Virus record (IMG/VR): IMGVR_UViG_3300042484_002069
Location: 1-64,000 of that record
From: a virus
Length of the DNA: 64,000 bases
Reading direction: 5' to 3' (one strand)
Part shown: positions 45,194-52,303 of the stretch, in pieces
Position numbering within the stretch: position 1 is the first letter of the stretch
Layout of the letters: each line of letters starts with the position of its first letter
Notes under the pieces: generated by a model
Databases searched by the model: none
What the model was told of the DNA's origin: nothing
What the model saw: only the letters and a program-made list of their open reading frames with translations
Program-made: the position numbers and the translations under genes

Positions 45194-46580
45194 TGATGAA
45201 TACATGAGGAAGGTAATCCCGTTTTTGAAGCGGGATTATTTTTTAGATACAAATGATAAAATTATTTACGACAAAATTACTGCGTACATTGATGATTACA
45301 ATTCTTTACCTTCCAAAGATGCATTAGTTATTTCGATACAGAATGATAAAAATTTAAATGAGGATCAATATTCAGATGTTTTTAATTATGTTCAGCAATT
45401 AGAAGCAACTGATCATAACAAAGACTGGTTGTATAAAGAAACAGAAAAATTCTGTAAGGATAAGGCAGTTTATAATGCAATTTTAACTTCGGTTGCTATT
45501 TTAGACGGCAGAGACAAATCTAAATCTGAAGATGGAATCCCTTCTTTATTGCAAGATGCACTAGGTGTATGTTTTGATAATAATGTAGGGCATGACTATA
45601 TTTTGAATGCGGATAAGCGATATGAGTTTTATCATAAAGTCGAATCTCGTATACCTTTTGATTTAGAATATTTTAACAAGATCACTAACGGCGGAATGCC
45701 GAATAAAACATTAAATGTGGTCTTAGCTGGAACCGGTGTGGGTAAAAGTTTATTCATGTGCCACGTAGCAGCAGCTGCCCTAAGTCAAGGCAGAAATGTT
45801 CTGTATATTACACTAGAAATGGCAGAAGAAAGAATTGCGGAACGTGTTGATGCGAATTTGATGAACATTACAATGGATCAATTAAAAGAATTACCTAAAG
45901 CCTTATTTGATAATAGAATGGATAAGATCAAAGGTAAAACGCAGGGCAATTTGATTATTAAAGAATATCCTACTACAGGTGCACACGTTGGACATTTTAA
46001 ATCCTTATTAAATGAGCTACAGCTAAAACGGCAATTTAAACCCGATCTTATTATTATCGACTATCTGAATATTTGCGCAAGTTCAAGATTAAAAGCAAGC
46101 GCAGGCGTTAATTCCTATACGTTAGTTAAATCGATCGCAGAAGAGCTTAGAGGTCTAGCAGTTGAGGAAAATGTACCTATTCTAAGTGCAACACAAACTA
46201 CAAGAACTGGTTTTGGAAATACAGATGTAGAGCTAACGGACACTTCAGAATCATTTGGTTTGCCTGCAACGGTTGATTTTATGTTTGCGCTAATTTCTAC
46301 AGAAGATCTTGAAAAGATGAATCAACTTATGGTTAAGCAGTTGAAGAATAGATACAATGATCCTACACTAAATAAAAGATTTGTAATTGGTGTTGATCGA
46401 GCAAAGATGAAGTTATATGATCTCGAAGAATCTGCACAGAAAAATATTTCAGATTCTGGAAATCCGCAAAGACAATCTTTACCTAAATATGATAAGCCAC
46501 CGCAGTCTAGAGATAGCATGCAGGCAAATAAAGATATATTTACAGCCAACAAGCGCGATTTTTCAAAGATTAGATTATGA
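45147..46580 (+). CDS. 41: Replicative DNA helicase gp41 (DnaB-like)
   Basis: 477 residues. Walker A is AGTGVGKSLFMCH near residue 195, then VLYITLEMAEERIAERVDAN, Walker B LIIIDYLNIC and VPILSATQTTR, the DnaB/gp41 pattern. It unwinds at the fork; primase gp61 is not in the window. Confidence 0.93.
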   Translation: MSTKIETVILQNLIHDDEYMRKVIPFLKRDYFLDTNDKIIYDKITAYIDDYNSLPSKDALVISIQNDKNLNEDQYSDVFNYVQQLEATDHNKDWLYKETEKFCKDKAVYNAILTSVAILDGRDKSKSEDGIPSLLQDALGVCFDNNVGHDYILNADKRYEFYHKVESRIPFDLEYFNKITNGGMPNKTLNVVLAGTGVGKSLFMCHVAAAALSQGRNVLYITLEMAEERIAERVDANLMNITMDQLKELPKALFDNRMDKIKGKTQGNLIIKEYPTTGAHVGHFKSLLNELQLKRQFKPDLIIIDYLNICASSRLKASAGVNSYTLVKSIAEELRGLAVEENVPILSATQTTRTGFGNTDVELTDTSESFGLPATVDFMFALISTEDLEKMNQLMVKQLKNRYNDPTLNKRFVIGVDRAKMKLYDLEESAQKNISDSGNPQRQSLPKYDKPPQSRDSMQANKDIFTANKRDFSKIRL

Positions 46581-46795
46581 AATCTTTAAAAAGTACTAGG
46601 TTGTCTTCTACTAGGTTGCAAAATGCGGAAACCGAAGTATTAGTGCAATTAGATAGCCCGATTGCTATAAGTATTAAGGATATTATACCAATGGGTAAAA
46701 AAATTAGTTATGTCGAAGATACTCAGGGATCTGAGGTATCGGAAAAATTTAAAAATGATATGATATGGCAAGAAATCCTTAAAAATACTAAATAA
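46577..46795 (+). CDS. Small hypothetical protein
   Basis: 72 residues overlapping gp41 by ATGA. Starts with a basic Ser/Thr stretch (KSLKSTRLSSTRL) and has ISIKDIIPMGKKISYVED. No motif recognised. Confidence 0.5.
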   Translation: MKSLKSTRLSSTRLQNAETEVLVQLDSPIAISIKDIIPMGKKISYVEDTQGSEVSEKFKNDMIWQEILKNTK

Positions 46796-46825
46796 ATAAA
46801 AGATAGCATATTCGAAAGGCGCAAT

Positions 46826-47332
46826 ATGAATCTTACTATACTAGGGGCAAAAGATCGAAAATTAACAAAAATGCTAAGGATGGCGGCAGATTCCTTCGCA
46901 CATAAGTTACTAACCCCGCAAATGATAAAACATATAACACTGGAAGTGCATATATGTGATAAGTTATCCGCGGGTGCATATTGTACTATTGCAGATGATT
47001 TACCGATACCTAGAAAATTTTTAGTAGAGATTCATAGAACAAGAAAAAAGATTCATATGTTTACCGCACTTGCACATGAAATGGTTCATCTTAAACAATG
47101 GGCCAGTGGTGAAATGAAGGGTAAGATAAGAAAAACTAAATATATTACTGTTTGGAGAGGCGAAACATATGAGGATGACGTGTCCTATTGGGATCAACCT
47201 TGGGAGTTCGAAGCATATGGACTGCAAGAAAGTTTAGTCGCTAAATTTTTAACAGAGCACAATCAATTTAAAAATTTAAGACAGCGCCAAGAAGATTGGT
47301 TCGTGTATGATGATCTAGAAAATAGGGATTAA
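46826..47332 (+). CDS. SprT-like zinc metalloprotease
   Basis: 168 residues. The zinc motif ALAHEMVHLKQW (HExxH) is followed by WEFEAYGLQESL as third ligand region. The compact layout resembles SprT/WLM-type domains found in T4-like phages, which may cut DNA-bound or virion proteins. Substrate unknown. It has a gaaagg site. Confidence 0.72.
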   Translation: MNLTILGAKDRKLTKMLRMAADSFAHKLLTPQMIKHITLEVHICDKLSAGAYCTIADDLPIPRKFLVEIHRTRKKIHMFTALAHEMVHLKQWASGEMKGKIRKTKYITVWRGETYEDDVSYWDQPWEFEAYGLQESLVAKFLTEHNQFKNLRQRQEDWFVYDDLENRD

Positions 47333-47357
47333 AAATGTAGTTAACTAGGAGTAAAAT

Positions 47358-47534
47358 ATGGGAGAACTGATTTTTTCGTTGTATGATCTCATACAAATAG
47401 GATTGATGTTGTTAGCTTGCTATTGTTGCAAAGCATACGGATATCAAAAAGGAATTTTGGAAACGCTAGAGTTCTTTGAAACAAATGGAGTAATTGACAT
47501 ACCCACAGAAGACACAATCGAAGAAGAAAAATAA
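47358..47534 (+). CDS. Small membrane protein of 58 residues
   Basis: ATG 47358 with taggag upstream. One hydrophobic segment (YDLIQIGLMLLACYCCKAY) then an acidic tail (PTEDTIEEEK). Ends before a terminator. Function unknown. Confidence 0.6.
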   Translation: MGELIFSLYDLIQIGLMLLACYCCKAYGYQKGILETLEFFETNGVIDIPTEDTIEEEK

Positions 47535-47546
47535 CAATCTGTTAAT

Positions 47547-47580
47547 AATACCCTAGAGAAACATTCTGGGGTATTATTTT
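47547..47580 (+). terminator. Rho-independent terminator
   Basis: AATACCC(TAGA) / (TCTG)GGGTATT, an 11-bp stem with one G-T pair and a 7-base loop, followed by ATTTT. Confidence 0.82.
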
Positions 47581-47595
47581 GGCTAAAAATAGTGC

Positions 47596-47624
47596 TTGAC
47601 TTCTTGTCCAAAATATGCTATAAT
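47596..47624 (+). promoter_or_regulatory. Sigma-70-type promoter of SWIM-like gene
   Basis: TTGACT (47596-47601), 17-bp spacer, TATAAT (47619-47624), 24 bp before ATG 47648. It follows the terminator immediately. Confidence 0.85.
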
Positions 47625-47647
47625 AGAGGTATAGTGAAGGAGCAGAT

Positions 47648-48037
47648 ATGAACTTTGTGATAGGACAATCGGTAGCAATTCAAACTAAGATGCGGTCGGT
47701 GCTTCTTGGAGAGGATTACAAATTTGTAACATTTACAGGCAAGGTGGTGCCGAACCCAAAATGGGTAGATACCGACTACGTCTGTGTTTTTACCGGTGAC
47801 CCGAATCACCCTACTTCTGTTATTCATAAAAAATTTATTGTAGGTCATACGTTCTCAGAATCTAGAACAAGTGAACGAATATTTCAGGTCAACTCCAAAT
47901 CAACCGGTAAGACATATATGGTAATATCGGTAAACGGAACGGTGTCCTGTAATTGTACGGGATATCAATTCCGTAGAAAATGTAGCCATTCCGACAAAGT
48001 TAAACAATTTATCCAAAAAGATGAATCAAATGCTTGA
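47648..48037 (+). CDS. SWIM-type zinc finger protein
   Basis: 129 residues. The C-terminal GTVSCNCTGYQFRRKCSH fits the SWIM finger CxCx(n)CxH, which binds DNA or protein. The first 80 residues have no known motif. Its TGA stop lies in the -35 box of the next promoter. Confidence 0.75.
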   Translation: MNFVIGQSVAIQTKMRSVLLGEDYKFVTFTGKVVPNPKWVDTDYVCVFTGDPNHPTSVIHKKFIVGHTFSESRTSERIFQVNSKSTGKTYMVISVNGTVSCNCTGYQFRRKCSHSDKVKQFIQKDESNA

Positions 48038-48062
48038 CTTTCTATCCGAACGGCTATATAAT
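48034..48062 (+). promoter_or_regulatory. Sigma-70-type promoter of 48117 gene
   Basis: TTGACT (48034-48039), 17-bp spacer, TATAAT (48057-48062). The TGA in the -35 box ends the previous gene. A leader of about 50 bases follows. Confidence 0.86.
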
Positions 48063-48116
48063 TATGTTGTGGTGTTAAAAAATTGATGTTATTATTTTAT
48101 TATGGAGATTTAAATT

Positions 48117-48503
48117 ATGTCTAAATTCACAGTTGCCGGTGTTTCTACTCAAAATGGTATTACCAAAGTTCGTTTTGCGAACGACATTGTTTCTCGTACT
48201 AAACTGCTTGCGAAGGGCGGCCATTCTCCCCTGGAGCTTGTCCAGTTACCAAATGCTATGACCAAGGCAGAAGCTTGTCAGTATCTGCTTGATCTAGGTG
48301 GAGTATTTGCAGGTGATGTTAATCTTATTACAGAGACAATGGGTAAGAAAAACGGTACGCCAATTGTACAGGCTAAAGCAAACACTAAGGCAGTAAAGGC
48401 AGTAGCAAAGTCTGCCGCAAAGTCTAAGCCGATTAAAGTTGTTGCGCATAAAGTGCAGGAAGAAGATCTTACGATTACAGAGATCAAAGAATTGGCGGCA
48501 TAA
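48117..48503 (+). CDS. Hypothetical protein with Lys/Ala-rich tail
   Basis: 128 residues. An N-terminal half with VAGVSTQNGITKVRFANDIV and MTKAEACQYLLDLGG, then a Lys/Ala linker (KANTKAVKAVAKSAAKSK) resembling nucleic-acid-binding tails. Codon use is richer in G+C than its neighbours. Function unknown. Confidence 0.55.
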   Translation: MSKFTVAGVSTQNGITKVRFANDIVSRTKLLAKGGHSPLELVQLPNAMTKAEACQYLLDLGGVFAGDVNLITETMGKKNGTPIVQAKANTKAVKAVAKSAAKSKPIKVVAHKVQEEDLTITEIKELAA

Positions 48504-48506
48504 ATA
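48499..48506 (+). promoter_or_regulatory. Possible late-type promoter CATAAATA
   Basis: One mismatch to TATAAATA, overlapping the preceding stop codon, about 60 bp before the 48567 gene. A short inverted repeat (GGCGCCCTAGGGCGC-like, near 48530) lies between. Confidence 0.3.
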
Positions 48507-48566
48507 ATAGACAATGAACGTGAGTGACGGCGCCCTAGGGCGCTGTTATGTCTTTAAGGAGTAATT

Positions 48567-49364
48567 ATGCTAAATGAAAATGTAACTAAAGTAGGTATCG
48601 TTGGGCTAGGTTTTGTTGGTGGGGCAATTGCACAAAATATGCCCTGCGAACTTCGCATCGTAGATAAAGACCTAACAAAATCTACGCACACATATGCGGA
48701 ATTGAAAGAATGCGATGGCATTTTTGTAAGTGTACCGACTCCTATGAGTTTTGATGGAGTGTGCAATACTTCAATTTTGGAAGAAGTATTAGAAAATTTA
48801 AAAGATTACACCAATCCAATTATTAGTAAATGTACTGCACCACCTACGGTGTATACTAAGTTATCAAAACAGTATCCAAATTTGATCCATGCCCCAGAAT
48901 TTTTAACTGCTGCAAATGCGAAACAAGATTACCAGTATGGTAAATTTGCAGTCATAGGTGGATCTAACAGCGCACATATGGATAAGGCAGAAAGTATTAT
49001 TCGTATTGGACAGCGAAATTTAATTAGTGTTGCCCGTGTTACAATTGAGGAAGCAGCATTGATGAAATATGGAATCAATACTTTTCTCGCAACTAAAATT
49101 GTTTTCATGAACGAATTGTTTATACTATGTAGTAAACTTGAAATAGATTATAATAACATTTCTTCACTAATGAAGCTAGACTCTCGTATTGGATCTACGC
49201 ATATGAAAGTTCCAGGACAAGATGGTTTAGGATTTGACGGAATGTGTTTTCCTAAAGATACTAGTGCGTTGTATTCATTTGCAAAAGCAAATGGCATTGA
49301 TATGGAGCTATTGGGACATACAATTGAAGTCAACAAAAAGTTAAGAAAAATTGGTAGCAAATAG
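48567..49364 (+). CDS. UDP-glucose 6-dehydrogenase-like protein
   Basis: 265 residues. VGIVGLGFVGGAIAQ is an NAD-binding Rossmann motif; then FVSVPTPMSFDG, APEFLTAANA and GFDGMCFPKDTSALY hold the catalytic-cysteine region (GxCxPKD) of nucleotide-sugar dehydrogenases. It lacks the C-terminal UDP-binding domain of full-length enzymes (about 390 residues or more), so activity is uncertain. Strong ggag site. Confidence 0.75.
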   Translation: MLNENVTKVGIVGLGFVGGAIAQNMPCELRIVDKDLTKSTHTYAELKECDGIFVSVPTPMSFDGVCNTSILEEVLENLKDYTNPIISKCTAPPTVYTKLSKQYPNLIHAPEFLTAANAKQDYQYGKFAVIGGSNSAHMDKAESIIRIGQRNLISVARVTIEEAALMKYGINTFLATKIVFMNELFILCSKLEIDYNNISSLMKLDSRIGSTHMKVPGQDGLGFDGMCFPKDTSALYSFAKANGIDMELLGHTIEVNKKLRKIGSK

Positions 49365-49383
49365 TCAAAGAATGTAAAATGCA

Positions 49384-49635
49384 ATGAAGGAACTACTCAA
49401 AGTATTACCACTCATTTTATCTAACTTCGGCATAGTAGTTAGGTTGCTTAAGATGCTACCAATGATACTATTGGGGTTGACCGTTGTAGGCGTAATAGGT
49501 TACGGAATTTATTATTACATAACAAATTCTAAGGATCCATATAAATGTTTCAATGGTGAAATTTATGAAAAGATGACATTTGATTCTAATGTGTATCAAT
49601 TCAAAGGCGGATATTGCGTAAATTCAAAAGATTAG
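49384..49635 (+). CDS. Small membrane protein with C-terminal Cys
   Basis: 83 residues with one or two hydrophobic segments (LLKMLPMILLGLTVVGVIGYGIYYYIT) and a short exported tail with two cysteines (YKCFNGEIY, GGYCVNS). The ATG at 49384 has only weak ribosome-site support. Function unknown. Confidence 0.55.
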   Translation: MKELLKVLPLILSNFGIVVRLLKMLPMILLGLTVVGVIGYGIYYYITNSKDPYKCFNGEIYEKMTFDSNVYQFKGGYCVNSKD

Positions 49636-49653
49636 GTATTCTTTATAAAATGC

Positions 49654-49682
49654 TTGACAAAGAAGTAATTTTATGTTAGAAT
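49654..49682 (+). promoter_or_regulatory. Sigma-70-type promoter of tRNA cluster
   Basis: TTGACA (49654-49659), 17-bp spacer, TAGAAT (49677-49682). It would drive the small gene and the tRNA genes that follow. Confidence 0.8.
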
Positions 49683-49705
49683 ATATTTTAATTTAAGGAT
49701 TGATG

Positions 49706-49846
49706 ATGAAGCGAAAAATTCAGATCACTGCTCGGAACCCGTTTGTAAAGCTGGCCTTATTTAAAAAGGCGGGTAAACATCAAAAGACAAACAAAGCATT
49801 ACGAAGAGAATATAAAACGGGCATAGCTCAGTTGGTAGAGCAGTAG
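49706..49846 (+). CDS. Small basic protein reading into a tRNA relic
   Basis: 46 residues from ATG 49706 with aagga seven bases upstream (49703 also possible). The body, RKIQITARNPFVKLALFKKA and HQKTNKALRRE, is a basic pattern seen in small phage proteins. The last residues (TGIAQLVEQ) are encoded by the 5' half of a tRNA-like sequence, so the frame probably acquired a new end there. Confidence 0.65.
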   Translation: MKRKIQITARNPFVKLALFKKAGKHQKTNKALRREYKTGIAQLVEQ

Positions 49847-49854
49847 ACTGTTAA
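49819..49854 (+). pseudogene. tRNA-Asn 5' half (truncated)
   Basis: GGGCATA, a D arm GCTCAGTTGGTAGAGC and GTAGACTGTTAA give a 5' half with anticodon GTT (Asn). The matching 3' stem and T arm are missing; the next complete tRNA begins seven bases on. No 3' half with TATGCCC was found in the window. Confidence 0.72.
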
Positions 49855-49860
49855 TTATTT

Positions 49861-49935
49861 GGTCTTAAAGTGTTCACGGACGCACATATGTCTGTCACGC
49901 ATAAAGAAGGGGATCGTTACCCCTTGAGACCGCCA
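49861..49935 (+). tRNA. tRNA-Asp (GTC)
   Basis: Acceptor GGTCTTA/TGAGACC, discriminator G and encoded CCA. D stem GTGT/GCAC, anticodon arm TATGT CTGTCAC GCATA, T stem AGGGG/CCCCT. The T loop ATCGTTA departs from TTCRANN and the variable loop is four bases, so folding is slightly unusual. Confidence 0.82.
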
Positions 49936-49966
49936 ATTTTAAATAGTTGTATATAAAGTTTTTAAA

Positions 49967-50050
49967 GCGGAAGTGATGTAATGGTAGCCATGCGGGTCTT
50001 AGAAGCCCGTGCCGAAAGGCGTGAGAGTTCGAGTCTCTCCTCCCGCACCA
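49967..50050 (+). tRNA. tRNA-Leu (TAG)
   Basis: Class II tRNA with acceptor GCGGAAG/CTCCCGC (one mismatch), anticodon arm CGGGT CTTAGAA GCCCG, long variable arm GCCGAAAGGC, T arm GAGAG TTCGAGT CTCTC, A73 and CCA. Confidence 0.9.
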
Positions 50051-50055
50051 AACAC

Positions 50056-50130
50056 CTGGCGTTAGTACAACGGATAGTACAGGGGATTTCTACTCCCTCG
50101 ATGTGGGTTCGATTCCTGCACGCCGGACCA
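50056..50130 (+). tRNA. tRNA-Arg (TCT)
   Basis: Acceptor CTGGCGT/ACGCCGG, anticodon arm GGGGA TTTCTAC TCCCT, TTCGATT T loop, A73 and encoded CCA. Reads AGA/AGG, which suits an AT-rich phage. Confidence 0.92.
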
Positions 50131-50151
50131 AATTATTGATTAGGAGATATT

Positions 50152-50373
50152 ATGAGTAATAAGGTTAAAGCTGTTAAACGTACTGCTGTAATATTTGCAA
50201 TTATTGTATCTGTACTTTTATTGCTTGTTGGATTTTTTGCAGAAGCGTCTGCTCAATTTGTAGCATGGACAATCATTATTGGAATAACCGCGTTTTACTT
50301 TTGGTTAGTATATTCTGTTATTTTGAATCAAATAAATTATAGCGATAGTATAAAAGACAAAGAAGTTGAATAG
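50152..50373 (+). CDS. Small two-segment membrane protein
   Basis: 73 residues. After a basic start (NKVKAVKRT) come AVIFAIIVSVLLLLVGFF and AWTIIIGITAFYFWLVYSV. Lies between tRNA genes with aggag 7 bases upstream. Function unknown. Confidence 0.65.
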   Translation: MSNKVKAVKRTAVIFAIIVSVLLLLVGFFAEASAQFVAWTIIIGITAFYFWLVYSVILNQINYSDSIKDKEVE

Positions 50374-50378
50374 TATAA

Positions 50379-50415
50379 GGAGTATGGTGTAGGTTAAATC
50401 CTACATCCTCCACCA
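50379..50415 (+). pseudogene. tRNA minihelix relic (acceptor plus T arm)
   Basis: GGAGTAT pairs with ATCCTCC (6 of 7), then GTAGG/CCTAC forms a T-like stem around TTAAAT, and A plus encoded CCA ends it. D and anticodon arms are absent: two bases connect acceptor to T arm. It looks like a deleted tRNA, or a natural 37-nt minihelix. Confidence 0.6.
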
Positions 50416-50422
50416 AAATATA

Positions 50423-50514
50423 CTCCGGTAGTGTAATGGTAGCACGACGAGATTTATAACCTCGATTCGCTAGATAGGCGGTTAGAGAAGGTTCGAGTCC
50501 TTCCCGGAGTACCA
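50423..50514 (+). tRNA. Class II tRNA with positional anticodon TAT
   Basis: Acceptor ACTCCGG/CCGGAGT, D arm GTG/CAC, anticodon arm CGAGA TTTATAA CCTCG (A-C mismatch next to the loop), T arm GAAGG TTCGAGT CCTTC, A73 and CCA. The variable region is about 22 bases with CGC/GCG pairing. By position the anticodon is TAT (Ile AUA), yet a long variable arm is typical of Leu, Ser or Tyr, so identity is unresolved. Confidence 0.75.
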
Positions 50515-50530
50515 AATTAGAAGGTAATAA

Positions 50531-50740
50531 ATGTTTAAAGTATATTGGACTGATCATCAGGACATGTCGTATGGCAAACAATTTGAAAAAATGACAGAGG
50601 CTTTGAAGTTTACACAGGATCTACGTAACGTGTATCAGCGTAAATTTGTTACCATGGTAAGTGAGAACCCTGACTGCACTAGTCTATTGGGTGTGAGCGA
50701 AGTTAATGCTGATTATGATTTTAAAAAACGCAGAACCTAA
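50531..50740 (+). CDS. Small hypothetical protein
   Basis: 69 residues: FKVYWTDHQDMSYGKQFEKM, TEALKFTQDLRN and VSEVNADYDFKKRRT. It recalls small phage proteins between tRNAs, with no catalytic motif. Its end overlaps the minus-strand dnaJ-like gene by 4 bases. Confidence 0.55.
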   Translation: MFKVYWTDHQDMSYGKQFEKMTEALKFTQDLRNVYQRKFVTMVSENPDCTSLLGVSEVNADYDFKKRRT

Positions 50741-51306
50741 CTTATTGCTACTAATTCTTCAAGGCCATAAAAATAGTCTTTAAGTATTTCCAATTCAAGA
50801 TTACAAATTTTAATACGTGTATTAAAATCTTCAAATTCCTGTTTACGTTGTTTTATTTGAAGTTGAACAACATCTAACAGTATATTGCGATTTTTATTTT
50901 TCGAATTTATCCTACGTATAACTTTTTCTAGTTGTAATATATATTGCTCACATACTATAATATTGTTAGCCATATCAACTTTAATTTGATTAATTTGGCC
51001 AACCATAATAGTAATTAGATCATCGTTTTCGGGATTAAAATTCGGAACAATTGCATGTAACATTTGTGTGATATGATCTAATGCCGATTGTTTAATATTT
51101 TGATTTGAATCCGCTTCACCTAATAGATCATATTCTTTTCTGCGAATAGGATCAATCAGAATTTCGTATGCTAATTTTATGCGTTTGAATACTTCCTCGT
51201 CCCCACCTTTGTCGGGATGATGAATTTGCGCTAAAGATCTAAATTTGAGTTTTATCTCATCTTCAGACGCATCAATTGATATTTCTAATTCTATATATGG
51301 ATTCAT
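50737..51306 (-). CDS. DnaJ-domain protein
   Basis: 189 residues from ATG at 51306 (a longer open frame upstream has no support). The N-terminal J domain has HHPDKGGDEEVFKRIKLAYE, including the HPD tripeptide needed to stimulate Hsp70. The rest is coiled-coil-like (INSKNKNRNILLDVVQLQIK). It is the only minus-strand gene in the tRNA region and might redirect host DnaK. Confidence 0.85.
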   Translation of the reverse strand: MNPYIELEISIDASEDEIKLKFRSLAQIHHPDKGGDEEVFKRIKLAYEILIDPIRRKEYDLLGEADSNQNIKQSALDHITQMLHAIVPNFNPENDDLITIMVGQINQIKVDMANNIIVCEQYILQLEKVIRRINSKNKNRNILLDVVQLQIKQRKQEFEDFNTRIKICNLELEILKDYFYGLEELVAIS

Positions 51307-51340
51307 GTTAAATATTTTTAAGTATTTATTAGGAGTTAGA

Positions 51341-52261
51341 ATGATATTTGCAACAACCAAGTCTCGCTGGTGTAGTGGCAGCACAGCAGTCTCCAAAACT
51401 GTTAGTCGCGGTTCGATTCCGTGGCGGGGCGCCATAGTTTTATTCACATCTTTAATTTTATGTTGTGCCAGTGCATACGCTAAACCGCACAAACATATTA
51501 AAAAGAAAAGAATGATTCGTACAGATACTACGAGTGTTCTAGTATTCAATGATACTACAAATACACATGAGTATAATAAGAATGCAAATAAAGTTAGGCC
51601 TTTTGCAAGTGTTACTAAATTAATGACAGCAATGGTATCGTTAGATAGTGATAAAGATTTATCTAAAGTGATGCAAATTAATTCGAATGTCGGCGGATCA
51701 TTACCTAGAAAAAAGAATTTTACCAGATACGAAATTCTAAGTGCTATGCTAGTTAAAAGTGATAATTCCGCGGCAGAGACTTTGGCTAATGCATATCCCG
51801 GCGGAAGAAGAATGTTCATAGCACAAATGAATCGAAAAGCTTTAGAGTTTGGTATGATTAGTAGTTCTTTTGACGATCCCTCCGGTATAAGTGCTAACAA
51901 TCAAGCAACTGCTATAGATATAGGAACAATGGTTGCAAAAGCTGCATCATATCCTATTATACGTGAGATTAGCACAAAGAAACAAATTGAAATTGAAACA
52001 AGTTATAAGAAGAAAATTAGAACAATTACGTTAAACAATACAAATAGACCAGTATTATTTGAGTTTAACACCATTGTTGTTAGTAAAACAGGATTTACTA
52101 GCCATGCGGGATATTGTCTGGCTTTAGCAGTAGAACGGCATGGTCAAATGTATTCTGTCGTAATACTTGGAGCCAAAGACAAATATGACAGAATACGCAA
52201 AGTAGAAGATATTATGTATAATCATATCATAGATAGGCGTAAAAAAGAGCTTGACGCCTAG
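51341..52261 (+). CDS. DD-carboxypeptidase/endopeptidase-like penicillin-binding protein (S11)
   Basis: 306 residues. Catalytic motifs are SVTK (Ser90, Lys93), SDN (Ser140) and KTG (249-251), as in S11 D-alanyl-D-alanine peptidases. A hydrophobic segment IVLFTSLILCCASAYA looks like a signal peptide, so it would act in the periplasm. ATG 51341 follows aggag, but the first 31 codons read through tRNA-Trp. An alternative start after the tRNA would need a rare codon. It ends just inside the next promoter. Confidence 0.78.
   Translation: MIFATTKSRWCSGSTAVSKTVSRGSIPWRGAIVLFTSLILCCASAYAKPHKHIKKKRMIRTDTTSVLVFNDTTNTHEYNKNANKVRPFASVTKLMTAMVSLDSDKDLSKVMQINSNVGGSLPRKKNFTRYEILSAMLVKSDNSAAETLANAYPGGRRMFIAQMNRKALEFGMISSSFDDPSGISANNQATAIDIGTMVAKAASYPIIREISTKKQIEIETSYKKKIRTITLNNTNRPVLFEFNTIVVSKTGFTSHAGYCLALAVERHGQMYSVVILGAKDKYDRIRKVEDIMYNHIIDRRKKELDA
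51361..51434 (+). tRNA. tRNA-Trp (CCA)
   Basis: Acceptor GTCTCGC/GCGGGGC with G-T pairs, G73, encoded CCA, anticodon arm GCAGT CTCCAAA ACTGT and T arm CGCGG TTCGATT CCGTG. It lies inside the first codons of the DD-peptidase reading frame. Confidence 0.92.
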
Positions 52262-52279
52262 CGAAAAAGGTGTTATAAT
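52251..52279 (+). promoter_or_regulatory. Sigma-70-type promoter of YkuK-like gene
   Basis: TTGACG (52251-52256), 17-bp spacer, TATAAT (52274-52279), overlapping the end of the DD-peptidase gene. Confidence 0.83.
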
Positions 52280-52303
52280 TATATTAGACTCTCCTAAAAG
52301 ACA

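Noticed and set aside
49819-49935. One complete tRNA-Asn with an insertion
   Set aside because: The 3' end pairs with the second acceptor GGTCTTA and not with GGGCATA, so it is a separate tRNA-Asp preceded by a half.
51245-51340. Longer open frame upstream of the DD-peptidase start
   Set aside because: The extension overlaps the start of the minus-strand dnaJ-like gene and has no ribosome site; aggag before 51341 is better.
51307-51900. Upstream extension of the DnaJ-like gene on the minus strand
   Set aside because: It runs antisense through tRNA-Trp and the DD-peptidase; the J domain begins at the ATG at 51306.
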